Of a DNA stretch of 64,000 bases, positions 1 to 9,507 are shown in pieces. The stretch lies in NCBI RefSeq assembly GCF_903970965.1, contig NZ_CAJCKW010000009.1, positions 124,001 through 188,000 on the forward strand, given 5' to 3'. The notes under the pieces were generated by a model. That model searched no databases. It worked only from the letters and a program-made list of their open reading frames with translations, and was not told where the DNA came from. A program made the position numbers and the translations under genes. The stretch is from Aureimonas sp. ME7. Its GTDB lineage: Bacteria; Pseudomonadota; Alphaproteobacteria; Rhizobiales; Rhizobiaceae. Position 1 is the first letter of the stretch; the number at the start of each line of letters is the position of its first letter.

Positions 1-1077
1 TTCTACCATATCCAGAAATACATGGTCGCCCCGCCGCACATGCCCGAGGACCTCACCTGGTTCAAATGGGAGAGCTACTTCACCTGGCTCTCCGGCTTCG
101 CGCTTCTGTTCCTCGTTTATTATATCGGCGCCGACCTCTACCTCGTCGATCCGGCGAAGGCCGACCTGCCGGCCTGGGGCGCGAGCGCGATCGGCATCGC
201 GGGCCTCGGCCTCGGCTGGGTGGTCTACGACGCGATCTGCAAGTCGCCGCTGCGGGGAAACGACTCGGCGCTGCTCGGCGTCCTCTTCGTCTATGTCGTG
301 GCGGCGAGCTTCGTGTTCAGCCAGCTGTTCTCCGGGCGCGGCGCGATGCTCCATACCGGCGCGATGATCGCGACGATCATGACCGCGAACGTCGCGATGC
401 TGATCATCCCCAACCAGAAGATCGTGGTGGCGGACCTCAAGGCCGGTCGCACGCCCGACCCGCGGCTCGGCGCGGCGGCCAAGCAGCGCTCGCTCCACAA
501 CAACTACCTGACGCTGCCCGTCGTCTTCCTGATGCTGTCGAACCACTATCCGCTCGCCTTCGCGACGGAGTGGAACTGGGTGATCGCGGGCCTCGTGCTC
601 CTGATCGGCGCCGTGGTGCGCCATTTCTTCAACACGATGCATCGGACGGGGCGGCAGCTCTGGTGGTGCTGGGCGGTGGCGGGGCTCCTGTTTGCCGCCG
701 TGATCACCCTGTCCGGAGCGCCCGGCTGGCGCGCTGCACCCGGAACGGTGGCGGCCGCCGACACGAGCCTCGACTTTCCCGCCGACCCGCAGGTCGCGCT
801 GGCGCGCTCGCCCCTGTTCGGGGAGGCGGAGGGTATCGTCCAGTCGCGCTGTTCCATGTGCCACGCGCGCGCGCCGCTCTGGCCGGGCATCGCTCATGCG
901 CCCAAAGCCGTGCTTCTGGAAACGGGCCGAGACATCGTCCTCAACGCCGCCCTGATCGAGCGGCAGGCCGTGCGCTCCCACGCCATGCCGCCCGGCAACA
1001 TCACCGGGCTCGAGCCGGAAGAGCGGCTGGCGCTGGCGCGCTGGATCCGCTCAGGCGACGGCACCTATCGGCCGTGA
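1..1077 (+). CDS. puuD: Urate hydroxylase/oxidase PuuD, C-terminal part (5' end outside window)
   Basis: Membrane-bound cytochrome-type urate oxidase that converts urate to 5-hydroxyisourate and passes electrons to the respiratory chain. The frame is open from base 1, so the N-terminus lies upstream; the first ATG inside the window (22) is internal. Several hydrophobic segments fill the first ~240 residues (DUF989 membrane domain). A periplasmic cytochrome c-like tail follows, with a CSMCH heme-binding motif about 70 residues before the end and a MPPGN segment as a likely distal heme ligand region. Guanine deaminase lies 117 bases downstream on the same strand, which supports a purine-degradation role. 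Confidence 0.88.
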   Translation, partial: FYHIQKYMVAPPHMPEDLTWFKWESYFTWLSGFALLFLVYYIGADLYLVDPAKADLPAWGASAIGIAGLGLGWVVYDAICKSPLRGNDSALLGVLFVYVVAASFVFSQLFSGRGAMLHTGAMIATIMTANVAMLIIPNQKIVVADLKAGRTPDPRLGAAAKQRSLHNNYLTLPVVFLMLSNHYPLAFATEWNWVIAGLVLLIGAVVRHFFNTMHRTGRQLWWCWAVAGLLFAAVITLSGAPGWRAAPGTVAAADTSLDFPADPQVALARSPLFGEAEGIVQSRCSMCHARAPLWPGIAHAPKAVLLETGRDIVLNAALIERQAVRSHAMPPGNITGLEPEERLALARWIRSGDGTYRP

Positions 1078-1098
1078 CGAACGCGTTCCGGTGATCCC

Positions 1099-1115
1099 CC
1101 GATCGTTTCGATCGG
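1099..1115 (+). terminator. Weak hairpin after puuD
   Basis: A 7-bp perfect inverted repeat (CCGATCG/CGATCGG) with a 3-base loop lies 22 bases after the puuD stop. The T-rich stretch that follows is loose and not adjacent to the stem, so termination is only possible, not clear. Confidence 0.3.
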
Positions 1116-1194
1116 CTTCGTTTCCCCTTTTTCTCGCACGTCACGAACGTGAAAGCCGATTCGGCTTTCGCCTGAAATGCTTTAGGCTGACTCC

Positions 1195-2613
1195 ATGACC
1201 GAACCGACCTTGCACGACGGCGGCACGCTGGCGATCCGCGCGCGCGTCCTTACCTATCACGCCCATCCGCTGCTCGCGGGCGAGACGGCCTCGCATCGCT
1301 ATTGGGACGACGGGCTCGTCGTCGTGCGCGGCGGGATCGTCGAGACCGTCGGCAACGCGTCCGAACTTCTTCCCGATCTCGATCCCGCGATGACCGTGTC
1401 GGACTACCGCCCGCACCTTCTGATGGCGGGTTTCATCGATCCCCATCTCCACCTGCCGCAGACGCAGGTGATCGGCTCCTACGGCACCGAATTGATGGAG
1501 TGGCTGTCGAAATACACCTTCCCCGAGGAGGTGCGCTACGGCGACCCGGCGGTGTCGGACGCGGCGTCCCGTTTCCTGCTGCACGAGCTCCTGCGCAACG
1601 GCACCACGACGGCCGTCGCCTTCTGCACCTCGCATCCCCAGTCGGCGACGAGCTTCTTCGCCGAGAGCGACCGGCTCGGCCTGCGCATGGTCGGCGGCAA
1701 GGTGATGATGGATCGCAACGCACCGGCAGCGCTTCTCGACACGCCGGAGCGCGGCTACGACGAGTCGAAGGCCCTGATCGGGCGCTGGCATGGCAATGGA
1801 CGCCTGTCCTACGCCATCTCGCCCCGCTTCGCGCCGACCTCGACCGAGGCGCAGCTGGAAGCAACGGGCGCGCTCGCGGCAGAGCATCCCGATCTGCACA
1901 TCCAGACGCACCTTTCGGAAAATCATGGCGAGATCGCCTTCGTGGCAGAGCTGTTCCCTTGGGCGGAGGACTATACGGCGGTCTACGAGCGCTACGGCCT
2001 CGTTCGCCCAAAGGCGCTCTATGGTCACTGCATCCACTTGAGCCCCCGCGAGCGCGCCGCCCTGGCGGAAGCGGGCGCCACTGCCGTCTTCTGCCCGACC
2101 TCCAATCTGTTTCTCGGCTCCGGCTTGTTCGACCGCGACGCAGCGCTTGCGGCGGGCCTCAGGACCGGCATCGCGACCGATATCGGCGGCGGCACGTCCT
2201 ATTCGATGCTGACGACGGCGGCGGAGGGCTACAAGGTCCTGGCGCTTCGCTCCCAGAAGCTGCGCGGGCATGCCGCCTTCTACATGCTGACCGCCGGAAA
2301 TGCCGAGGCGATCGGTTTCGAGGCGCGCATCGGGCAGGTCGCGCCCGGCTTCGAGGCCGACTTCGTCATCCTCGACACGCAGGCGACGCCGGCGATGCGC
2401 CGGCGGCACGAGCGGATCGAGACGCTGGAGGAAGAGCTCTTCGTCCTGATGACGATGGGCGACGACCGCTCTGTGGTCGCGACCTATGCGGGCGGGCGTA
2501 AGGTCCATGCGCGCGGCGGAAGCGCAGGAGACCTTCCTTCGCCGCTCGACCAGCCGATCTCGCGCGAGGCGCTCGGCAACGACATGCCGAGCGAAAGCGC
2601 CGAAGGGCGCTGA
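1195..2613 (+). CDS. guaD: Guanine deaminase
   Basis: Amidohydrolase that deaminates guanine to xanthine in purine catabolism. 472 residues, normal for the family. Zinc-site motifs are present in order: DPHLHLPQTQ (~residue 82), QTHLSEN (~237), YGHCIHLS (~277) and ATDIGGGTS (~326, metal Asp). It lies between the urate oxidase and a FAH-family hydrolase on the same strand. Start chosen at ATG 1195; the protein aligns from there with the usual short N-terminal beta-domain of amidohydrolases. Confidence 0.93.
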   Translation: MTEPTLHDGGTLAIRARVLTYHAHPLLAGETASHRYWDDGLVVVRGGIVETVGNASELLPDLDPAMTVSDYRPHLLMAGFIDPHLHLPQTQVIGSYGTELMEWLSKYTFPEEVRYGDPAVSDAASRFLLHELLRNGTTTAVAFCTSHPQSATSFFAESDRLGLRMVGGKVMMDRNAPAALLDTPERGYDESKALIGRWHGNGRLSYAISPRFAPTSTEAQLEATGALAAEHPDLHIQTHLSENHGEIAFVAELFPWAEDYTAVYERYGLVRPKALYGHCIHLSPRERAALAEAGATAVFCPTSNLFLGSGLFDRDAALAAGLRTGIATDIGGGTSYSMLTTAAEGYKVLALRSQKLRGHAAFYMLTAGNAEAIGFEARIGQVAPGFEADFVILDTQATPAMRRRHERIETLEEELFVLMTMGDDRSVVATYAGGRKVHARGGSAGDLPSPLDQPISREALGNDMPSESAEGR

Positions 2614-2694
2614 AGCGAAGCGGAACGGCCTCGGCCGCCTCGGCTTATGGTTGGGACGATGGCCGCTGGCCGCGGCATAAAACGGAGACACGAC

Positions 2695-3540
2695 ATGCGA
2701 CTGGTGAGATTTGGCGAACCCGGCTCGGAAAAGCCCGGACTGATCGACGACGAGAACCACCTGCGCGATCTGTCGGGCGAGATCGACGACATCGCCGGCG
2801 AGGTCCTGTCGCGCCACGGGCTGGAGAAGCTGCGCCAGATCGATGTGAAGAGTCTGCCGAAGACCGACCCGTCCTATCGGCTGGGTCCTCCGGTCGGCGG
2901 CACGCGCAACTTCGTCGCCGTCGGGCGCAACTACGCCGAGCACGCCGCCGAAACCGGCTCGGACGTGCCGACCGAGCCGCTTCTTTTCAATAAAGCGGTG
3001 TCCTCGATCGCCGGTCCGCGCGACGGGGTGACGATCCCCAAGGGGGCCTCGCAGGTGGACTGGGAGGTCGAGGTCGCCGTCGTCATCGGCGAGCGCTGCT
3101 ATCAGGTCGAGAAGGGGGAGGCGCTCGACTATGTCGCCGGCTTCTGCCTGTGCAACGACGTGTCGGAGCGCGTTTGGCAGAAGGAGCGCGGCGGGCAGTG
3201 GCTGAAGGGCAAGAGCGCGCCCGGATTCGGCCCGCTCGGCCCCTGGCTGGTGACGCGTGACGCGATCGAGGATCCCGCGAGCCTCGAACTCTGGCTCGAC
3301 GTCAACGGCCAGCGCATGCAGACCGGCTCGACCGCGGACATGATCTTCGACTTCGCCACGATCGTCTCATACGCCTCGCAGTTCTTCGCCCTGGAGCCGG
3401 GCGACATCGTCACCACGGGCACACCCCACGGTGTGGGCGCGGGTCAGAAGCCGCCGGTGTTCCTGAAGGGCGGCGACATCGTCACGCTCGGCAACGCGGT
3501 GCTCGGCGAGCAGCGGCAGGTCTTCGCCGCGCAGGGCTGA
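2695..3540 (+). CDS. Fumarylacetoacetate hydrolase family protein (possible ureidoglycolate lyase)
   Basis: FAH-superfamily enzyme, 281 residues. These enzymes cleave or hydrate C-C or C-N bonds next to a metal-bound oxo-acid. The core is typical: a VGRNYAEHA segment, metal-binding acidic residues in DWEVEVAVVIGE, then GQWLKGKSAPGFGPLGP and GDIVTTGTPHGVG. ATG 2695 is preferred over an upstream in-frame ATG at 2647 because an AACGGAGA ribosome site precedes it and MRLVRFG is the usual family N-terminus. The substrate cannot be read from sequence. Its position after puuD and guaD fits ureidoglycolate breakdown, but many FAH proteins act on sugar acids or catechol products. Confidence 0.8.
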   Translation: MRLVRFGEPGSEKPGLIDDENHLRDLSGEIDDIAGEVLSRHGLEKLRQIDVKSLPKTDPSYRLGPPVGGTRNFVAVGRNYAEHAAETGSDVPTEPLLFNKAVSSIAGPRDGVTIPKGASQVDWEVEVAVVIGERCYQVEKGEALDYVAGFCLCNDVSERVWQKERGGQWLKGKSAPGFGPLGPWLVTRDAIEDPASLELWLDVNGQRMQTGSTADMIFDFATIVSYASQFFALEPGDIVTTGTPHGVGAGQKPPVFLKGGDIVTLGNAVLGEQRQVFAAQG

Positions 3541-3575
3541 CGCCTCGGCTCACCTTAGCCTTCCCGCGAAGAAAC

Positions 3576-3610
3576 GGGGGCGGCGCTCTGGAACCGGAGC
3601 GCCCGCCCCC
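3576..3610 (+). terminator. GC-rich hairpin after the FAH gene
   Basis: A ~13-bp stem (GGGGGCG.. pairing with ..CGCCCCC, one bulged G, loop about 7 bases) starts 36 bases after the stop and is followed by a short T-containing stretch. It probably separates the purine genes from glgE. Confidence 0.55.
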
Positions 3611-3686
3611 TATTCCTTCTGCGAGCGCGAACAAGCCGGCCCATCGGCTCGCTCGCGCATTCGCGAGGCAGGAAGAAGGTTCGCTC

Positions 3687-5735
3687 ATGTCCGAGGCCGT
3701 GATCAACGAAAAGCCGAAGAAGCGCGACGCGGGAGCCCGGAAGGCGGCGGAAGCATCGCTGGAGCGCCTGAACCGTCTAGCCGCCGACCGCGTGGCGATC
3801 GAGGGCGTTTCGCCCGAGATCGACGGCGGGCGCTTCGCGGTGAAGCGGTTCGAGGGCGAGCCGCTGACCGTTTCGGCCGACATCTTTTCCGATGGCCACG
3901 AGATCATCGCCGCCGCGCTCTTGACGAGGGGCGTGGGGGAGGACGGGTGGCGCGAAACGCCTTTCGTGTTCCTGTCGAACGACCGTTGGGGCGTGACCGT
4001 TTCCTTCGACCGCCCCGGCCCCTATCGCTACACGATCATCGCTTGGCGCGACGTGTTCGCCACCTGGGCGAGCGACACGAAGAAGAAGAAGGATGCGGGC
4101 GTCGACATCAAGCTCGAGCTGATCGAGGGCGCGATCCTTCTGGACAAGGCGGCATCCTCGGGGCGCGGCACCCGCGACCAGCAGAAGGAACTCAAGGCGC
4201 TTCGCCAGCGCGTGGAGAAGCTCGCCAAGAAGGGCGACGGCGAGGCGCTCTACGCCGCCTTCGTGGAACCGGAGACCACCGCGCTCCTTCGCGATGTCGG
4301 GGTGCGCGAGGACTTGTCGCGCTACGGCACCGAAGTTCCGGTCTGGGTGGACCGCGAGCGCGCGGCCTTTTCCTCTTGGTACGAGCTGATGCCGCGCTCT
4401 CAATCGGGCGACGTGAAGCGACACGGTACGTTCGACGACGTGATCGCGCGCCTGCCCGACATCCGCGAAATGGGCTTCGACGTCCTGTATTTTCCCCCGA
4501 TCCACCCGATCGGCAAGAGCAATCGCAAGGGGAAGAACAACAGCGTCACCGCGCAGGACGGCGAGCCGGGCAGCCCCTATGCGATCGGATCGCACAAGGG
4601 CGGCCACAAGGATCTTCATCCCGAACTCGGCTCCTTTGCCGACTTCCAGCGCCTCCTGACGCGCGCCGCCGATCATGGGCTGGAGCTCGCGCTCGACTTC
4701 GCGATCCAGTGCTCGCCCGACCACCCCTGGATCAAGCAGCACCCGGACTGGTTCGACTGGCGGCCGGACGGGTCGATCAAATACGCGGAGAATCCGCCGA
4801 AGAAGTATCAGGACATCGTCAATGTCGACTTCTACCGCGAGGGCTCGATCCCGTCGCTGTGGCAGGAACTGCTCGGCACCGTCCTCTTCTGGGTGGACAA
4901 GGGCATCCGCATCTTCCGCGTCGACAACCCGCACACCAAGCCTTTCCCCTTTTGGGAGTGGTTGATCGCCGAGGTCCGGCGGGTGGACGCAGGGGTCGTG
5001 TTCCTGGCCGAAGCGTTCACGCGGCCGAAGCTCATGAAGCGCCTCGCCAAGGTCGGCTACAACCAGAGCTATTCCTACTTCACATGGCGAAACCAGAAGT
5101 GGGAGCTGCGCGAGTACCTGACCGAGTTGACGCAGGAGGAGTGCGCCGAGTTCATGCGGCCGAACTTCTTCGTCAACACGCCCGACATCAACCCGCTCTT
5201 TCTCCACACGAGCGGGCGGCCAGGCTTTCGCATCCGCCTGGCGCTGGCAGCGACCTTGGCGGGCAACTACGGCGTCTATTCCGGCTTCGAGCTTTGCGAG
5301 CACGAGCCGGTTCTCGCCGGCAAGGAAGAGTACAAGGACTCGGAAAAGTACGAGATCCGCGCCTTCGACTGGAAGCGCGAAGGCAATATCCGTGAGGACA
5401 TCGCCTTCTTCAACGAGATCCGTCGTTCGGAGCCCGCCTTTCGCGACTTCCGCAACCTCGAGTTCCTGAACTTCTGGAACGACAACGTCCTCTACTACGC
5501 CAAGCGCACGCCGGACCTGTCGTCGTTCCTCCTGATCATGGTGAGCCTTGATCCGCACAACGCGCAAGGCGGGCATTTCGAGGTGCCGCTCTGGGAGTTC
5601 GACCTGCCCGACGACGCGTCGGTGAAGGTCGAGGATCTCGTCAGCGGGCAGCGGTTCACCTGGGCCGGCAAGATCCAGCATTGGTGGTTCCGCCCGGACG
5701 AGAACCCCTATGCGGTGTTCCGCATTTCCATCTGA
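3687..5735 (+). CDS. glgE: Alpha-1,4-glucan:maltose-1-phosphate maltosyltransferase GlgE
   Basis: GH13_3 enzyme that transfers maltosyl units from alpha-maltose-1-phosphate to the non-reducing end of alpha-1,4-glucan. 682 residues, typical length. An N-terminal Ig-like/DUF3416 region (~20-215) precedes the catalytic barrel. The nucleophile is Asp413 in FRVDNPHTKP, the acid/base is Glu442 in FLAEAFTRP, and the third acid is Asp500 in NTPDINPLF, with spacing like characterised GlgE proteins. An AGGAAG ribosome site precedes ATG 3687. It is followed by maltokinase and branching enzyme, the standard GlgE pathway order. Confidence 0.95.
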   Translation: MSEAVINEKPKKRDAGARKAAEASLERLNRLAADRVAIEGVSPEIDGGRFAVKRFEGEPLTVSADIFSDGHEIIAAALLTRGVGEDGWRETPFVFLSNDRWGVTVSFDRPGPYRYTIIAWRDVFATWASDTKKKKDAGVDIKLELIEGAILLDKAASSGRGTRDQQKELKALRQRVEKLAKKGDGEALYAAFVEPETTALLRDVGVREDLSRYGTEVPVWVDRERAAFSSWYELMPRSQSGDVKRHGTFDDVIARLPDIREMGFDVLYFPPIHPIGKSNRKGKNNSVTAQDGEPGSPYAIGSHKGGHKDLHPELGSFADFQRLLTRAADHGLELALDFAIQCSPDHPWIKQHPDWFDWRPDGSIKYAENPPKKYQDIVNVDFYREGSIPSLWQELLGTVLFWVDKGIRIFRVDNPHTKPFPFWEWLIAEVRRVDAGVVFLAEAFTRPKLMKRLAKVGYNQSYSYFTWRNQKWELREYLTELTQEECAEFMRPNFFVNTPDINPLFLHTSGRPGFRIRLALAATLAGNYGVYSGFELCEHEPVLAGKEEYKDSEKYEIRAFDWKREGNIREDIAFFNEIRRSEPAFRDFRNLEFLNFWNDNVLYYAKRTPDLSSFLLIMVSLDPHNAQGGHFEVPLWEFDLPDDASVKVEDLVSGQRFTWAGKIQHWWFRPDENPYAVFRISI

Positions 5736-5803
5736 CGCATGAGGCGCCCCCGAGGCGGATCCTTCGATGCCGGCGACCCCGGCCGGAAAGCGAGAGTGCC
5801 AGC

Positions 5804-7276
5804 ATGACCGCATCCCATCCCTCCGGCACCGGTGAGGCCGAAGGCGACCTTCCCTCGGCGGCGCTCGTCGAGTTCGCCAACCGGCAACGCTGGTTTGCCG
5901 GGCGTACGGAACGGATCGAGCGGGCGGAGTTCGCCCCGATCGTCTCGCCCTTCGCTGGCGGACCGGAAATCGGCGAACTTGTGGTCCACATCGAGGGGGG
6001 CGACGAGCAGCGCTACTTCCTGCCGCTGGGAGCGGCGGGCGAGGGCGATGCCGCCTTCGGCTTCGACGCTGGCCCGGCGCGCGGCACGTTGGCGGACGGC
6101 GCGCGCGACGCCGCCTTCGCGGCGCAGGTCATCGGCTGGATCGCTGGCGGCGATGCGACGCGCGGCGCTCTGACGGCCCATCGCAGCCAGGCCGCCGCCG
6201 ACCGTCTGGTGGAGGTCGCCAAGGTGCCGCCATCGGAGATCAAGGTCCTGTCCGGCGAGCAGTCCAACACGTCCGTCGGCATCGGGTCGCTCGGGATCCT
6301 GAAATTCTATCGGCGGCTGCGCGACGGGGAGCAGCCCGAGCTGGAACTTACCGAGTTCCTGACGGAGCGCACCGGTTTCACCGGCGCGCCCGCGCTCTAC
6401 GGCTCGGTGGAACTCCGGCGCGCCGATGGCGCCAGCGCCGCGGTGGCGGCCCTTTTCGAGCGCGTCGCCAACCGGGGCGACGCCTGGAGCGTCGTGACAA
6501 CGGATCTCGTGGCGGTCTTGAGCGGCGGGAGTGCGTCGCCGGAGCGTTTCGACGCCGGTGAAACGCTGGGACGTCGGACGGGCGAGATGCATGCCGCGCT
6601 CGCCACCCGGACCGGCGATCCGGCCTTCGACCCGGAACCGCTCGACGCACCTTCGCTGAAGCGCATCGTGTCGGAAGCGCGAGAGGAGGCGATCGAAGCG
6701 CTCGACATCCTCTCCACCGAGCGCGAGCGCAGCCCCGAACTGCATGGCGAGATCGATGCGCTTCTGGCCGCGCGCATCGCGATCGACGACTGGTTCTCAG
6801 GGTTCGACGGGCTTGCCGGCGGCGGGCACCGGACGCGGATCCACGGCGACTATCATCTCGGCCAGGTTCTCGTGTCCGGCGAGGATGCCGTGATCCTCGA
6901 CTTCGAGGGCGAGCCCGGGCGTCCGCTGGAGGAGCGGCGGGCCAAGACCTCGCCGCTTCGCGACGTCGCGGGGATGCTGCGCTCCTTCGACTACGCCGCC
7001 TTCGCCGCGCGCGACAAGCTGGGGGAGGGCGGCGATGCCGTGCGGGACGCCGCCGACCGGTGGCGCGACGAAGCCAGCGCGACCTTCCTCGCGGCCTGGA
7101 GCCGAGCCAGCGGCGTCGATCTGACGAGCGACGGGAACTCGCGCCTCCTCGATCTCTTCCTGATCCAGAAAGCCTTCTACGAGCTGCGCTACGAGGCGGC
7201 CATGCGGCCCGCCTGGCTGTCCATCCCGCTCCGCGGCATCGTCTCCCTCCTTCGAAAGCGTCAGGTCCTCCGATGA
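5804..7276 (+). CDS. mak: Maltokinase (Mak/Pep2), stand-alone, not fused to TreS
   Basis: ATP-dependent kinase that phosphorylates maltose to maltose-1-phosphate, the GlgE donor. 490 residues from ATG 5804. Family marks are NRQRWFAGR near the N-terminus, a nucleotide-loop region with [10 protein letters not shown], the catalytic [10 protein letters not shown] (~residue 347) and metal-binding ILDFEGEP, then [21 protein letters not shown]. In many bacteria this domain is fused to, or next to, trehalose synthase TreS. Here no TreS sequence lies between glgE and this gene. Its stop overlaps the glgB start (ATGA), so the two are translationally coupled. Confidence 0.9.
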   Translation: MTASHPSGTGEAEGDLPSAALVEFANRQRWFAGRTERIERAEFAPIVSPFAGGPEIGELVVHIEGGDEQRYFLPLGAAGEGDAAFGFDAGPARGTLADGARDAAFAAQVIGWIAGGDATRGALTAHRSQAAADRLVEVAKVPPSEIKVLSGEQSNTSVGIGSLGILKFYRRLRDGEQPELELTEFLTERTGFTGAPALYGSVELRRADGASAAVAALFERVANRGDAWSVVTTDLVAVLSGGSASPERFDAGETLGRRTGEMHAALATRTGDPAFDPEPLDAPSLKRIVSEAREEAIEALDILSTERERSPELHGEIDALLAARIAIDDWFSGFDGLAGGGHRTRIHGDYHLGQVLVSGEDAVILDFEGEPGRPLEERRAKTSPLRDVAGMLRSFDYAAFAARDKLGEGGDAVRDAADRWRDEASATFLAAWSRASGVDLTSDGNSRLLDLFLIQKAFYELRYEAAMRPAWLSIPLRGIVSLLRKRQVLR

Positions 7277-9504
7277 GCCAGACTGAAACCACGCCAAGCC
7301 GGACCCTTTCCACGTTCGACCATGCGCTTCACGGCGACGAGGCGCGCGCGCTGAGCGTCGGGCGGCACGAGAACCCGTTCTCGGTTCTTGGACGGCACCG
7401 GGCGGAGGGTGGCTCGGTGATCCGTACCGTGCGTCCCGGCGCCGAGCGGGCCGAGGTGATCGATGCGAAGGGCCAGGTGCTCGGCGAGCTGGAGCCGGGC
7501 GAGGTCGACGGACTGTTCTCCGGCTTCATCGCGGGCGAGCTTCCCGCCTACCGCTTCCGCTTCACCCACGGCTCGGTCACCTGGGAGGAGGAGGACACCT
7601 ACCGCTTCGGCACGATCCTGACCGACTTCGACGCCTATCTCCTGGCCGAAGGCCGGCACTACAAGCTCTACGAGAAGCTCGGCGCGCACCCGGCCGAGAT
7701 CGACGGGGTGAAGGGCGTGACCTTCGCCGTCTGGGCGCCGGACGCGCGCCGCGTGTCGGTGGTCGGCGACTTCAACTCCTGGGACGGCCGACGCCACGTG
7801 ATGCGCAAGCGGCTCGACACCGGCGTCTTCGAGATTTTCGTGCCCTCGCTCGGGCGCGGCGAGGTCTACAAGTACGAGATCATCGGCAAGCACGGCGAGA
7901 TCCTGCCGCTGAAGGCCGACCCCGTCGGCTTCCTTCAGGAACTCGCACCCTCCACCGCTTCGATCGTCGACGGGCTGGTGGAGCACGAGTGGCGGGACGA
8001 CGCCTTTCGCGCCAAGGGGCAGGACTGGCAGGACGCATCGAAACCCGTCTCGATCTACGAGGTGCACCTGGGCTCTTGGAAGCGGGGCGACGGCGACACG
8101 TTCCTCGACTACGACGCGCTGGCAGTAGAACTCACGGCCTATGTGAAGGAGATGGGCTTCACCCATGTCGAGTTCATGCCCGTTTCCGAGCACCCGTTCT
8201 ACGGCTCCTGGGGCTACCAGCCGATCGGCCTCTACGCGCCGACCGCGCGCTACGGCGATCCGGCCGGCTTCGCGCGCCTCGTGGACGCTCTCCATCAGGC
8301 CGATATCGGCGTCCTCCTCGATTGGGTGCCCGGCCATTTCCCGACCGACGTCCACGGTCTCGGCCGCTTCGACGGAACCGCGCTCTACGAGCATGCCGAC
8401 CCGCGCCGGGGCTTCCATAAGGACTGGAACACGCTGATCTACGACTATGGGCGCACCGAGGTGAAGAATTACCTCGTCGCCAACGGCCTCTACTGGCTCG
8501 ACCGCTTCCACATCGACGGGCTGCGCGTCGATGCCGTCGCCTCGATGTTGTATCTCGACTATTCGCGCAATCACGGCGAATGGGAGCCCAACATCTACGG
8601 CGGGCGCGAGAACCTCGAGGCCATGGCCTTCCTGCGCGAGACCAACGAACAGGCGGGCGGCCAGTATCCGAACGCCTCGACCCATGCGGAGGAATCGACC
8701 TCCTTCCCCGACGTGTCGCGCCCGACCTACGCCGGCGGCCTCGGCTTCCACTTCAAGTGGAACATGGGCTGGATGCACGACACGCTGCACTTCATGGCTG
8801 AGGATCCGATCAATCGGAAATACCACCTGCACCATATGACGTTCGGCATGGTCTACGCCTATTCCGAGAACTTCGTCCTGCCGCTGAGCCACGACGAGGT
8901 GGTCTACGGAAAGGGGTCGATCCTCGGCAAGATGCCGGGCGACTGGTGGCAGAAGTTCGCCAACCTGCGCGCCTATTACGGATTCATGTGGACCCACCCG
9001 GGCAAGAAGCTGCTCTTCATGGGCGGGGAGTTCGGGCAGGTCGCGGAATGGAACCACGACCAGTCGCTGGACTGGCACCTCACCGACCAGTCCGAGCACA
9101 AGGGGGTGCAGCGCCTCGTTCGCGATCTCAACACGCTGTATCGCGGCGTTCCCGCGCTCTACGAGAACGACTGCGACCCGCAGGGCTTCGAATGGGTCGA
9201 CACGTCCGACGCCGACCAGTCGATCCTGTCCTTCCTTCGCAAGGACAGGCACGGCGGCGCGGCGCTCGTCGTGTGCAACTTCACGCCCAACGTCCACCAT
9301 GGATACCGGGTCGGCGTGCCGCATGGCGGCTTCTGGGCGGAGGCGCTCAACACGGACGCCGAGATCTACGGCGGCTCCAACGTCGGCAACATGGGCGGCG
9401 TGGAGGCCGAGGAGGTCCATGCCAACGGCCGGCCGTTCTCGCTCTCCCTCAGCCTGCCGCCGCTCGCCACGATCGTTCTCGTGCCGGGCGACCGGCCTGC
9501 CTGA
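7273..9504 (+). CDS. glgB: 1,4-alpha-glucan branching enzyme GlgB
   Basis: Introduces alpha-1,6 branches into glycogen or alpha-glucan. 743 residues. N-terminal CBM48-type modules (~30-220) precede the GH13 barrel. Catalytic residues line up as Asp420 ([10 protein letters not shown]), Glu473 (HAEESTSF) and Asp541 (LSHDEVVYG), with the spacing of E. coli GlgB. The start at 7273 overlaps the mak stop by 4 bases; an open extension further upstream lies inside mak in another frame and was rejected. It ends only 3 bases before the stop of the convergent diguanylate cyclase gene. Confidence 0.95.
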   Translation: MSQTETTPSRTLSTFDHALHGDEARALSVGRHENPFSVLGRHRAEGGSVIRTVRPGAERAEVIDAKGQVLGELEPGEVDGLFSGFIAGELPAYRFRFTHGSVTWEEEDTYRFGTILTDFDAYLLAEGRHYKLYEKLGAHPAEIDGVKGVTFAVWAPDARRVSVVGDFNSWDGRRHVMRKRLDTGVFEIFVPSLGRGEVYKYEIIGKHGEILPLKADPVGFLQELAPSTASIVDGLVEHEWRDDAFRAKGQDWQDASKPVSIYEVHLGSWKRGDGDTFLDYDALAVELTAYVKEMGFTHVEFMPVSEHPFYGSWGYQPIGLYAPTARYGDPAGFARLVDALHQADIGVLLDWVPGHFPTDVHGLGRFDGTALYEHADPRRGFHKDWNTLIYDYGRTEVKNYLVANGLYWLDRFHIDGLRVDAVASMLYLDYSRNHGEWEPNIYGGRENLEAMAFLRETNEQAGGQYPNASTHAEESTSFPDVSRPTYAGGLGFHFKWNMGWMHDTLHFMAEDPINRKYHLHHMTFGMVYAYSENFVLPLSHDEVVYGKGSILGKMPGDWWQKFANLRAYYGFMWTHPGKKLLFMGGEFGQVAEWNHDQSLDWHLTDQSEHKGVQRLVRDLNTLYRGVPALYENDCDPQGFEWVDTSDADQSILSFLRKDRHGGAALVVCNFTPNVHHGYRVGVPHGGFWAEALNTDAEIYGGSNVGNMGGVEAEEVHANGRPFSLSLSLPPLATIVLVPGDRPA

Positions 9505-9507
9505 GGC

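Noticed and set aside
7261-9420. 700-codon antisense open frame over glgB (and similar ones over glgE, treZ, treY, pyc)
   Set aside because: Typical antisense frames in high-GC DNA; no family resemblance, while the sense genes have catalytic motifs.
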